NCBI GenBank assembly: GCA_024509875.1
Contig: JAMPIV010012171.1
Span: 248,001 to 312,000 of the forward strand
DNA length: 64,000 nucleotides
Reading direction: 5' to 3'
Source: Oreohelix idahoensis
Taxonomy: Eukaryota; Mollusca; Gastropoda; Stylommatophora; Oreohelicidae
The notes under the pieces were generated by a model that saw only the letters and a list, made by a program, of their open reading frames with translations, had not been told where the DNA came from and made no database searches. Below, piece after piece: positions 1 to 10,726 of this stretch (the first letter of the stretch is position 1; each line of letters opens with the position of its first letter). A program made the position numbers and the translations under genes.

Positions 1-265
1 ACAGTTCTACAAACTAACTAGCACATACAATCCTATCAACAAAACAGCCGAACACAATCTTGTCAAGTAACCAATCCACACAGTTCTACAAACTAACTAG
101 CTCATACAATCCCATCAACGAAACAGCCCAAAGTAATCCACAAAACTTTATACCACATACAATCATATATCCCATTTATTCTATATAAACCTATATACCA
201 CATACAATCCTAATCACATTTATTCTAAAAAACCCTATATACCACATACAATCCTATATACCGGC
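1..265. repeat. AT-rich short tandem duplications
   Basis: A segment beginning ACAGTTCTACAAACTAAC occurs at 1 and again at 80, giving a diverged 79-bp direct duplication. From about 150 to 260 a second motif, TATACCACATACAATC, recurs with a 43-46 bp period about two and a half times. No coding potential is apparent. Confidence 0.7.
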
Positions 266-921
266 AAACCTTGGAGATATTGCTGGTTCGGTTCCAGACC
301 CCAACAATAAAGGGAATATTGCAATAAAGCGGGTTACATCCATTGTTTTGGCTTCCCAGTGCATTTAAAAGCCTAAAATCCTGTTTACACAATGTCTATA
401 AAGTGCGCAATAGCACTAAGTCTAAAATAAACCATGTACTGTAAAATTAAAATACTTTACTGCTAAAAACAATATCTTCATCACCTGAGCCTTCAGAGAA
501 TCGTAAGCATTTTGCCTATGGAGAATCAAAATCTCAATTTACCACATATAATCCAAAATCCCATCTATGTTACACAGCTCAATAAACCTAACAATCCTAT
601 ATGTCACATACGTTACACAACTCAGATATACCCACCAGCCAGCATACGTCTTAATGCCAGCGAGCCAGCACAATCATATCAACATGCACAACCCATTCAC
701 CTAACCATACACACAATCTTGTAACTAACCACCTAGCAGATCTTACTCAGCTAACTGTACTCATCTCACACAACTCGACGAGCATTATCATCACCATCAC
801 CTTCTGTTTCCCCTCCTTACTGAACATGACCATCTCTGCAAATGTCCCCATTGAGGAAACCTAACCAAGAACAAACTCAGGCAACGGTGATTTATATAGC
901 AATTAGTTTGACATAATGATG
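266..921. other. Non-coding stretch, no gene recognised
   Basis: This is AT-rich sequence with scattered CACATA and CAATCC words related to the repeats before it. The one short open frame (512-724) has a low-complexity translation and no recognisable domain, so I do not call it a gene. Confidence 0.6.
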
Positions 922-1333
922 TTTCCATTCCCACTCACAACCTTATTTTAGTCACCGTCCACGTCTTGCCCCAGGAAGTAAGTTTCTATTGCTACTCACA
1001 ACCTTACATTAGTTACCTTTCACGTCTTGCCCCAGGAGAAAAGTTGCAATCCCCACTCACAACCTTACATTATTCACCTGTCACGTCTTTTCTCAGGAAA
1101 TAAGTTTCCATCACCACTCACAACATTACTTTAGTCACCTTTCACGTCTTGCCCCAGGAAGAAAGTTGTTATCCCCACTCACAACCTTACATTAGTCACC
1201 TTTCACATCTTGCTCCAGGAATAAAGTTGCCATCCGCACTCACAACCTTACATTAGTCACCTTTCACGTCTTGCCCCATGAAGAAAGTTGTCATCCCCAC
1301 TCACAGCCTTACATTAGTCACCTCTCACCTCTT
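922..1333 (+). repeat. 60-bp satellite, left segment
   Basis: About seven diverged units contain the words CACTCACAACCTTACATT, AGTCACC and TCTTGCCCCAGGAA. The same unit forms the long array from 10727 onward, so this is the left part of one array interrupted by LTR element 1. Units here are more diverged than in the main array, as expected at an array edge. Confidence 0.85.
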
Positions 1334-2765
1334 TGATAAAGTTGATATAGAAGCAGACATCATCATCATCATCAGTTGATAAGATCTCTATGGTGTTGTT
1401 TGCTCCACTGTAGTGTATGGAATGTCAACTTGACCTACGCAGTGGTGTGTAGACATGGATTGAGTGTACAATGTGCGAATGATGATAAGGGTTCGTGTTG
1501 TTGACAAATGTTCTTTTCTCACACTCATGTATGACTGGAAGTCATCGACACCAACGACTGTGTACCTTTTCTAAAGTTTAATTGGACGTACACACTCGAC
1601 AGCACAGATAGTGACAAATCACAGGTTGGCATAATACATCATAGTACAGTGGATAAATGGTCTTGCAATGTTATGTTACATGGGCACTCATGTAGATTAA
1701 TATTATAATGGACTGTCAGTAGCCAAGCCCTCAGCATCGCCCATACATATAAATCATCTGACTTCACTGACTGAGCACGTCAGCTTATAAACAATATTTC
1801 AGATGGCTTCTAAACCTAATCTCGTTTAGCGACGATTCTCCCACATAATGTTCAGCACATATTTTTTTCATATAATAATATTGAACCGCTAATAACGGGT
1901 TCTCATGTGTAGCAGTGATCTCTGGACTAAACAAGCGATAATACGGGCATCCCCTTTCTCTTCTTGAAAGTCGCTACATGTTTTGGTTCCAAGATGGCTT
2001 CACTCGTGAACTGTCACTCACGTTTGGATGCAGATAATGAATCTGTCCTAAAGTTAGTCATTCATAAAACATTGCATTGCTCTGTAGATTTGATCATGAA
2101 CAATTGACTGCATTCTACAGAATATAGTGCTGCTAGGAATCGAAGTCGTTTTCATCGAGTCAAATATATTCTCTTAGACATTCAAATCGTAACTATCGAA
2201 AATGGTGGCTTCGATCGAGAGTTCATAAGAGTGTCTTTGATTACCTTGGTAGAGGAAATATGGAACTGCCATTCCTTGGCAATATGAAATAAACACTGGG
2301 GTAAAGCATACACGATAGGTCTAGACGACTATCACTTTCCCCACAAATACTGAGATCACTTTTTCCCGGCGACAGGCCGACATAGGAAAAAACACACAGT
2401 CCCTATCAGGACGAAGCCAAATCACACCACACTCTAGCGACACATCCGCCGAATAGCCTTTGACCTCTCTAGAGACAACAGAACATATAGTTCGACTTAG
2501 ATATGTAAAGATATACAGATATAAGACAGACTCGTCCTACTCAGACAAACAATACACATAAATTCAGGCCATAGATATTCTGAAGCAAGAACAATCTATT
2601 ATTACCCAAACAACGAATAAATCGCAGTAAAATGGATTTATCCGCGGAGTTTGATCGAAGAGATGGCACAACTTTCAAGGGAAGTAACTCAATAATGACT
2701 TTCCCTTAAGCACAAAAAAATTACCTATGTATAATATTGTAAGATATCAAAGACTGCACGTAACA
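1334..2765 (-). repeat. Element 1 3' LTR
   Basis: This copy matches the right-hand LTR from 1350 to 2765 apart from indels near 1654, 2287 and 2391. The core copy is 1416 bp against 1411 bp for its partner. The 16 bases before 1350 resemble the right copy starting at 9244, where about 58 extra bases intervene, so the true 3' end may be at 1334 with a small deletion in this copy. On the minus strand the ends read TG...CA under that reading. Confidence 0.85.
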
Positions 2766-3250
2766 GTCTTACCACACCTCTCGGAAAAAAAAAATGGAAC
2801 TTTTTTTTTTTTTTTTGAAATACATCTAGGAGCAACGTACAATAGGCTCACAACGCATGAATAATGCGCAGATGAAAATATCAGGAATACCTATAACGCC
2901 TAATATGAGGCTAAGTCGACTTATGGAGCGACTGGTGAGAATGTGTCTCATAAACTGAGAGAAATTATTTCTCTACAAGTATATTTTTCCAGGAAGGTGT
3001 CATCAAAGTATAATACAATTCTGGCAATTACACAATGCCTAAAAAATTCATATCATCATTTCGTATTAGATATCTTAAATTTATGATTTATGAAGAAAAA
3101 ATCATCAAAGCACAGCGGTGAATAAACATCCATGAACCGCTATGTAGTGATACAATCATTATATTATTAAATTACAAATGTGTATCTATCATGATATAGA
3201 AAAGGAACTACTATAGAACTAGACATATCAAGAAGTCTAAGCCCTAATAG
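2766..3250 (-). other. Element 1 3' untranslated region and polypurine tract
   Basis: This non-coding segment lies between the RNase H stop and the 3' LTR. On the minus strand it carries A- and T-runs near 2790-2820 and ends in a purine-rich tract directly against the LTR, the expected site for plus-strand priming. No envelope-like frame is visible here. Confidence 0.65.
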
Positions 3251-3832
3251 TTATGTGGAATCATGTGGGCATCTTGACAGAATGTCTGCCATCACATTAT
3301 CTGATCCACGAATAGCTCGCACAGAGAAATGAAAAGGTTGAAGAGCAATTGCATATCGAGTAGACCTCGAGCTCTTCAAATTCTTACTCTGTATAGCAGT
3401 AAGAGCTTTTTGGTCGGTTTCTACTATGAAATGTGCGCCTAGAAGGAATCTCTGTAGTTTGAGGATCGACCAAACCATAGCTAATAGCTCACGGTCTAAA
3501 ACCGAATAATTCCTTTCTGCCGCATTAAGTTTTCTGGAAATATACATTACAGGATGCAGAGTTCCAGAGTACTCTTGCATTAGTGCCGCTCCAATCCCAG
3601 TGGATGAAGCGTCACTACGAAGAACGAATGTCTTATCTTTAGTGGGTAGCACTAAAATAGGTGGTGTTGAAAACAATGTTTTAATCTTATCCAGAGAGCA
3701 TTGGCATTCCTGAGACCAGTGGACCACATTAGGCGAACCTTTCTTTAGAAGTGTTGAGAGAGGTGCCATGATAGAGGATAGATTCTGAATGAATCTGCCA
3801 TAAAATTGAATAAGACCTAACAGACTTCTCAC
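3251..3832 (-). pseudogene. Element 1 RT connection and RNase H region
   Basis: This 193-residue open frame continues the pol polyprotein after a frame break from the RT frame. It starts at the RT thumb/connection (RSLLGLIQFYGRF, near residue 2) and contains RNase H from about residue 68. The four acidic catalytic positions are visible: D74 (LRSDAS), E115 (DREL), D140 (VETDQKAL) and D183 (ADILSR). It ends soon after ILSRCP, as is usual for Ty3/Gypsy RNase H. The annotated Met is probably internal. The real reading frame should come from 3729-4841, but a seven-base T run (plus strand, 3836-3842) puts the two parts out of frame. Family assignment is certain; function of this copy is doubtful. 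Confidence 0.9.
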
Positions 3833-4841
3833 CTGTTTTTTTAGTCTTAGGGATTGAGATGTTAAGTATCTTACTAGTATTATGGTCCTCTGTCTTTAGG
3901 AAACCATGACCAACTCGGTGGCCTAGGAAAGAAATTTCGCTAAAACCAATATAGGCTTTAGAGGGTTTCGCTGTCAGGTTGTGCTCACGCAAAGTAGACA
4001 GCAATTCATCTAACCCTGAATAGTGATCTTCCCAAGTATCGCTGAAAAGACAGATGTCGTCTAGATATGCAATGACATCTGACCGATAAGATAGGATTCG
4101 GCGCATCATGCGTACGAACGTAGCTGGTGCGTTCATAAGACCGAAAGGCATAAAATTCCATTGGAACAAACCTCTAGGTGTTGAAAAAGCCGTGAGAGGT
4201 TTGGCGCGTTCAGATAAAGGAACTTGCCAATATCCTTTAGACAAATCAAGTTTAGTGAAAAAATGAGATTTGGAGAGTCGAGTAAGTAGCTCTTCCAGTA
4301 AAGGCATAGGTTCGGCATCGAACTTCGTTACTTGATTCAATTTTCGATAGTCAACGCAAAGACGTATGTTATTGTCTTTTTTACGCACAATAACCATCGG
4401 CGAAGAATATGCAGAGGTGGATGGTTCGATTATTTTCAAATCTATCATCTCATCCAACTCTTTCTCGACCTGTGCTTGAAAATGTATAGGTATAGGATAA
4501 GGTCTAACCCTAATAGGAGTATGGTCAGTTAGAACAATGTCATGTTGAATGACATTCGTTTGTCCAGGGATGTCAGTGAGTACATCCTGAAATGTTTGCA
4601 ACATAGTTGAAACTTGTCGCTGTTCTCCTAGAGACAAATCAGGAGAGACAGTAACGTTCTTCCATGATTCACTGGAATGAAGTGGGATCATTGGAAGAGG
4701 AAGATTTACATCTGAAAAACTTGTTTCCTCATCCTGTATCACGGACAGTGATGAGTAATGACCATGTTGTACTGGAGAATTGTCCGTTGCTTGGAAAATG
4801 GGTTGCAAATAATCCGGACGTTCATGGAATTCAGTAAGCAT
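3729..4841 (-). pseudogene. Element 1 reverse transcriptase
   Basis: This 370-residue frame holds the RT fingers and palm. Visible motifs are VDYRKLN (residues 163-169), the first catalytic Asp in KLDLSKGYW (D199), MPFGLMNAPATF and the YLDD box (259-262). The frame is open upstream of its first Met, where the minus strand (about 4850-5080) still encodes the integrase C-terminal GPY module (SWKGPY). Integrase and RT are therefore one polyprotein with integrase first. After about residue 335 the translation departs from the family because of the homopolymer break near 3836-3842. The product would copy element RNA into cDNA within virus-like particles. Confidence 0.93.
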
Positions 4842-5049
4842 ATTGATGTGGAAGGTTTTATGCTTCCCATCAATATCGACAATATAGTCGACATCGGAAA
4901 TTTTCGATATTATATCGTACGGACCTTTCCAAGAAATAAGTAATCTGTTTTCCCTACAAGGTAGTAATACAAATGCTTTGTCACCAGGACAAAGTTGTCG
5001 TAAGCATCTCTTCTTATTGGCAAATTGCCTTGCCTTCTGTTTCGCAAAT

Positions 5050-7191
5050 TCAGAAGAAGAAGTTGCTAATTTGCATGCTTCGATAATTTTTTTGTCTCAA
5101 CGCGATGACATATTCGTAGGATGACTTTGTGTCATCGTCAATATTGTCAGATGTTATGAGATCGTGAAGCAACGACATAGGGCCACGCGGACGCGCGCCA
5201 AAGACGAGTTCAAAGGGAGAAAATCCCGTATGTTCATTGGGTACCTCTCTGTAAGCGAAGAGGGCCGCAGGTAAAACTCTGTCCCAGTCTTGAGGATGAT
5301 CCTCAGTTATCTTCCCCAGTAAGTTTTTAAGTGTTCTATTAAGGCGTTCGACCATACCATTAGACATTGGATGGTAGATACTACTTAAAGATCTATCTAT
5401 CTGCAGGGTAGACATTACTTGAGACATGGTATCTGATATTAGTTGGGTGCCATGGTCTGACAATATCTCTCCGGGGAACCCCAGACGAGAAAATATAAGC
5501 CAAAGAGCATCTGCAATATCAGCAGTAGTAATGCTCTTCAGAGGAATAGCCTCTGGCCAACGTGTGCACATATCAACACACGTCAAGATAAACTGATGTC
5601 CTCTGGCAGACTTGATCTTAAATGGACCAATAATGTCTATAGCCATTTTTTGGAACGGCCGAATAGGAATGTCCGCCGCCTGAATGGGTGCAGCATGCCG
5701 TGGACCTTTGGATTTAACTTCCTGACATACTTTACAAGATCGACAATAAATACGTATGTCCTTGTTTACCAATGGCCAAAAGAAAGCCGCAAGGACTCTT
5801 GACTTAGTACGGGAAAAACCCATGTGTCCAGCACACTGAGAGTCGTGAGCGTGCTGCAAAATTTTAACTCTCAAATTCTTGGGAACCAGGATTTGAGAAT
5901 GACTTGACGTAATGGAGTCTTGAACCATACGTACAAGTACGCCATTCTTCTTTGTAATCCACGATTTGCGACTTGTGTCTTTATTCGGATCACCTTTAGT
6001 TGCAAGAATGAAGAATTTCTTCAGAGTGGGATCATCTTCTTGCTGTTTTATAAACGAGTCACGAGAAATTACCAAGGGATTATCTTGGTTATGCACTTCA
6101 TTATCTTCAATAGATGAAGTTTGAGGCACATTAAGAGCCTGAGCTCTAGTGACTACAGCGTTAGCAATCTGCATGTTTTGCCTTTCCCACGTGGAAATTT
6201 GTTGCGGAGTGCATTCCTTGACTCCATGAATGCGACCGATGATGAGGTCAGCGATCGGATTCGGAAGAAGACATGCGTGTACATCTCCTGTAAAGAAAGG
6301 AGTAGCAATCCTAATGATAGCAGTAGAGTATTTCTCTAATGTGCCGCCAAATGTTACACATTTGACTACTTGTCCAGTGGCACGGGAAGGATCTACGAGT
6401 GACTGCCTAACACCAATTGTGGTGCATCCAGAATCAAATAGCACAGAGACTGGATTGTTATTCACTAAACCCTTATGTAAGACAAGAGAACCTCTTCCAT
6501 CATGCGCGACTGATGCCGGAAGAGCAGGAAGAGGATGGCCACAGCTTAAAGTAGACACTGTGGTTGGCTCAAATAACGTTTTGCATTGGGGGCACTGAGA
6601 TGCTCTCCCAAAATCAAAAGCGGCACATGCCATATTACTAGCATCATTATTATCTTTACTCTGTTTATAGGCTTCATGGGACTCTTGTTGTACAGAGTTT
6701 GCCTGAAAATGTGGTTTATGTCTTTTGTTTTGAGATCTACCTCGGTTATTATCACCTCTGTAGTTATTGTTACCTCTATTGTAACCCCTATTTGGGTTTG
6801 AGTCATAGTTCCCTTGGTTACCATTATCATATTCATTATAATGAGTATCTCTGTAATTATGATCTTGTTGACTCCAAGACGGATAACCCTGATAGTTTCT
6901 ATAATTACTTCCTCTACGGAAATTCCTATAATTATGACCACCCCTGTGTCGAGAGCTATCAGGTCGTCTCCAGTTCTTTGAAGAAGAACCCTGAAATGAT
7001 TGGTTACCTTGGTTTTGATAACTATTATGGTTACCTTTTTTATCAAATCTGTTTTGAGGTCCCTGAAATCTGTGTGAATAATTGGGATTGTATGGTGTTG
7101 CTGAAGCAACTGGCATACTCTCCTTAATCTTAGTGTTGCCAAAAGTCACGTCGGGGTGTGCAGTGACATATTGGGAACAATATTCTTCCAT
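5050..7191 (-). pseudogene. Element 1 nucleocapsid, protease and integrase
   Basis: The frame has 713 residues. Residues 35-160 are rich in Asn, Gly, Arg, Tyr and Gln with RGG-like pieces. A zinc-binding pattern C-x2-C-x13-C-x-H follows at C200, C203, C217 and H219. The aspartic protease shows LFDSG (D253) and DLIIGR (315-320). Integrase shows an HHCC zinc module (H449, H456, C486, C489) and the D,D35E triad D519, D579, E615. After about residue 698 the frame leaves the family at a seven-base run near 5088-5094. The N-terminal Met is probably not the biological start, because Gag should read into this frame from 7229-8128. No retroviral CCHC knuckle is seen. Confidence 0.92.
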
Positions 7192-7228
7192 TTCTTTTAG
7201 AGATTTGGGTTTACGCTCATGTATAAAT

Positions 7229-8128
7229 TCAAGGAAAGGTTTTTTTCACACATGACATAATCTTATCTCTGAGCAACAAATCCATAAGTCCTTCATACGT
7301 TTTTTCTGTTTTGGAAAGCTCAATCCAACGATCAACTGTGAGACGTGCCTTTGCAGTGAATTCTGAGAATTCTACACCCGTCTCAGGTACCATCGTCTTA
7401 AATAAAAGGCGATAGCCTTCCTCACTTAGCTGATATTTTTTTATCAAAGCCGCCCTAATGACATCATAATTATCCTTATCTGCTTCTCCTACAAGGCATA
7501 ATCTAGTCAAAGATTCACCTTTCAAGTTTTCTGATAATTGATTAGCGTATTGTGATTTATCCACATTATGTGTACGACAAGAACGTTCAAATCTATCCAG
7601 CCAGAATGTAATATCGTCACTGGACTGATTGAACGGTGGAACCTTAACCTTGTAAGTAGAAGGTTTACCATTACCACTAGATGCCTGATTAACATTACTC
7701 ATACTTGTCAATCTCAATTTCTCCAACTCAAATTCATGTTCTCTTATTGCTTTTTTCTCTTCAGCATCTAATCTTTTTTGTTCAGCCTCCCTGTCTAATT
7801 TTTTTTGTTCTGTCTAATCTTTTTTGTTCAGCTTCACTGTCTAATCTTCTTCTCTTTCTAATTTTTTTTGTTCAGCTTCAAATCTCCTTTCCTCCATCTG
7901 CATCTGCAATTTCTTTTGTTCAGCAGCAGCCTCAGCTTCTCTTTCTAATCTTTTCTCTTCCGCCATAGCTTTTCTTTCTTCTGCAGCTAATCTTTTCTCT
8001 TCTGCCATAGCTCTTCTCTCTTCTGCAGCTAATGCTTTGTCATATTGAGCAACTGCCCATTGTTCTAATTGTTGACCAGTTTTATCAAGGGCTTTCCCTT
8101 GTATAATGAAGTATTCTAATGTAGACAT
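7229..8128 (-). pseudogene. Element 1 Gag
   Basis: Gag is split into two open segments. The N-terminal piece (7841-8128; I choose the Met in MSTLEYF because element 2 Gag starts the same way) is a charged coiled coil with repeated AEEKR/AEERK motifs. The C-terminal piece (7229-7726) is capsid-like: PPFNQSSDDITFWLDRFE, then GESLTRL, then DRWIELSKTEKTYEG and LLLRDK. The break between them lies in a stretch full of T-runs (plus strand about 7730-7870). The 3' end runs into a seven-base A run that puts Gag out of frame with nucleocapsid. Function inferred from the family: assembly of virus-like particles that package element RNA. Confidence 0.85.
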
Positions 8129-9243
8129 GGTGTCTAACAATAATACTAATCACCTGAAATAATAATAATACCACAAGTTCTCAATGACTTGATTAATCAG
8201 TATACTATCCCAATATCTGTGGGTCACAAGCCTTTAATAAGGTCTTGTATATAATAGTAATAATAATCAGGTACTGGTTTATACCATAATCCAAGTGCAG
8301 TGCACAGGCAATTGTGTCTTATGAAATATACCTATATAAAACATATGTCAACCAACAGAATACATAAAGTACAAATAGGACTGACAATACAAGAACGTTT
8401 GCAGAAATCAAAATAAATCAAATAGGGAAATCAATGAAAATAATCACTGAATCTGCAAAGAATAACAACACAAATGACGTCACAATATATGAATATAAAT
8501 TGTGAATAGAACTGAAAGATAGAAAAGAGTAGACCAACAAATTACAAACAACTCAAAACAAAACTAAAGAACAAAGAAATATTACAAAAATAACAATAAT
8601 TACAGTCTTCACAGCTAACACAAAAGCAACAGTTGTCGCAGCAAATTTTCAATCAAGAAAATTGCACCTATAGAAAACGCCCACAACGGACCCTCTATGA
8701 CGTGGGATATTCTGTTGTGAGGACGCCGCCCAACCTTAAACACAACCCGCTGACATAGAAACTAACATACTATACAAACAAATAACATGTAAACATAAAT
8801 ATATATAAATTATGTGTATGATAGTATGTGTTGCAAAATAGGCTCAGTTTTACAGTAATGGCAAAGTTATTTTTATGAACATAAACAAACTGCCACTTTA
8901 TTCAATTAAACATTCTGGCCTTAAATATTAAAGTTCATATATGGAAAACAAGAAGATCCATCGATGAAAATAGGACTTCTTAGTACACAAATACTGTCTT
9001 CCTGTTAACATTGACAAGAATTGATCCAACTGTTCTGTGAAACTCTGTAATGTCTAATGTAAAACTGTCAACAACGCTGGCCTACATACTGCATTCACTT
9101 GACAGGTCACGTGACGAAGTGTTGACAAAGAGCAAACCAATACTGCAAGTGTGTCGTATCAGCCACAGGAAACGGTCTGGTATCGGTAATCTGTTGACTT
9201 CTGAACTTCTGCGAGGTCAAACCCAGAAAGCTGGTCCACCAGT
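8129..9243 (-). other. Element 1 5' leader
   Basis: About 1.1 kb of A/T-rich non-coding sequence lies between the 5' LTR and the Gag start. I could not assign a primer-binding site with confidence, although several TGG words occur shortly downstream of the LTR end on the minus strand. Confidence 0.6.
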
Positions 9244-10726
9244 TGATAAGTTGATATAATGTTGGATTTTTATTCCCGTTAATGATATCCACCAAAAGAT
9301 AGATATAAGTGGATGGAAGCAGACATCATCATCATCATCAGTTGATAAGATCTCTATGGTGTTGTTTGCTCCACTGTAGTGTATGGAATGTCAACTTGAC
9401 CTACGCAGTGGTGTGTAGACATGGATTGAGTGTACAATGTGCGAATGATGATAAGGGTTCGTGTTGTTGACAAATGTTCTTTTCTCACACTCATGTATGA
9501 CTGGAAGTCATCGACACCAACGACTGTGTACCTTTTCTAAAGTTTAATTGGACGTACACACTCGACAGCACAGATAGTGACAAATCACAGGTTGGCATAA
9601 TACATCATAGTACAGTGGATAAATGGTCTGCAATGTTATGTTACATGGGCACTCATGTAGATTAATATTATAATGGACTGTCAGTAGCCAAGCCCTCAGC
9701 ATCGCCCATACATATAAATCATCTGACTTCACTGACTGAGCACGTCAGCTTATAAACAATATTTCAGATGGCTTCTAAACCTAATCTCGTTTAGCGACGA
9801 TTCTCCCACATAATGTTCAGCACATATTTTTTTCATATAATAATATTGAACCGCTAATAACGGGTTCTCATGTGTAGCAGTGATCTCTGGACTAAACAAG
9901 CGATAATACGGGCATCCCCTTTCTCTTCTTGAAAGTCGCTACATGTTTTGGTTCCAAGATGGCTTCACTCGTGAACTGTCACTCACGTTTGGATGCAGAT
10001 AATGAATCTGTCCTAAAGTTAGTCATTCATAAAACATTGCATTGCTCTGTAGATTTGATCATGAACAATTGACTGCATTCTACAGAATATAGTGCTGCTA
10101 GGAATCGAAGTCGTTTTCATCGAGTCAAATATATTCTCTTAGACATTCAAATCGTAACTATCGAAAATGGTGGCTTCGATCGAGAGTTCATAAGAGTGTC
10201 TTTGATTACCTTGGTAGAGGAAATATGGAACTGCCATTCCTTGGCAATATGAATAAACACTGGGGTAAAGCATACACGATAGGTCTAGACGACTATCACT
10301 TTCCCCACAAATACTGAGATCACTTTTTCCCGGCGACAGGCCGACATAGGAAACACACAGTCCCTATCAGGACGAAGCCAAATCACACCACACTCTAGCG
10401 ACACATCCGCCGAATAGCCTTTGACCTCTCTAGAGACAACAGAACATATAGTTCGACTTAGATATGTAAAGATATACAGATATAAGACAGACTCGTCCTA
10501 CTCAGACAAACAATACACATAAATTCAGGCCATAGATATTCTGAAGCAAGAACAATCTATTATTACCCAAACAACGAATAAATCGCAGTAAAATGGATTT
10601 ATCCGCGGAGTTTGATCGAAGAGATGGCACAACTTTCAAGGGAAGTAACTCAATAATGACTTTCCCTTAAGCACAAAAAAATTACCTATGTATAATATTG
10701 TAAGATATCAAAGACTGCACGTAACA
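9244..10726 (-). repeat. Element 1 5' LTR
   Basis: 9316-10726 is the direct copy of 1350-2765. I saw no substitutions in the parts compared, only three short indels. The stretch 9244-9315 is included provisionally because its first 15 bases resemble 1334-1349. The element promoter should lie here, firing on the minus strand; I could not pick out a TATA box with confidence. Confidence 0.83.

Larger units (their letters stand above)
1334..10726 (-). mobile_element. LTR retrotransposon element 1 (Ty3/Gypsy, Gmr1-like)
   Basis: Two direct repeats of about 1.4 kb (1350-2765 and 9316-10726) flank Gag, nucleocapsid, protease, integrase, reverse transcriptase and RNase H frames, all read on the minus strand. 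In the stretches I compared, the LTRs differ only by three short indels, which suggests recent insertion. Pol order is protease-integrase-RT-RNase H. On the coding strand the LTR begins TGTTACG, and a purine-rich stretch (GAGAGGTGTGGTAAGAC) lies just upstream of the 3' LTR. I found no convincing target-site duplication or primer-binding site. The element lies inside the 60-bp satellite. Its frames are broken at several homopolymers, so as assembled it is not autonomous. Confidence 0.92.

Noticed and set aside
2766..3250. Possible envelope gene downstream of pol in element 1
   Set aside because: No frame of useful length, signal peptide or membrane segment is present between RNase H and the 3' LTR; the same holds for element 2 (48658-49646).
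6230..7142. Plus- and minus-strand frames overlapping the nucleocapsid region
   Set aside because: Shadows of the Asn/Gly/Arg-rich coding region; they carry no domain of their own.
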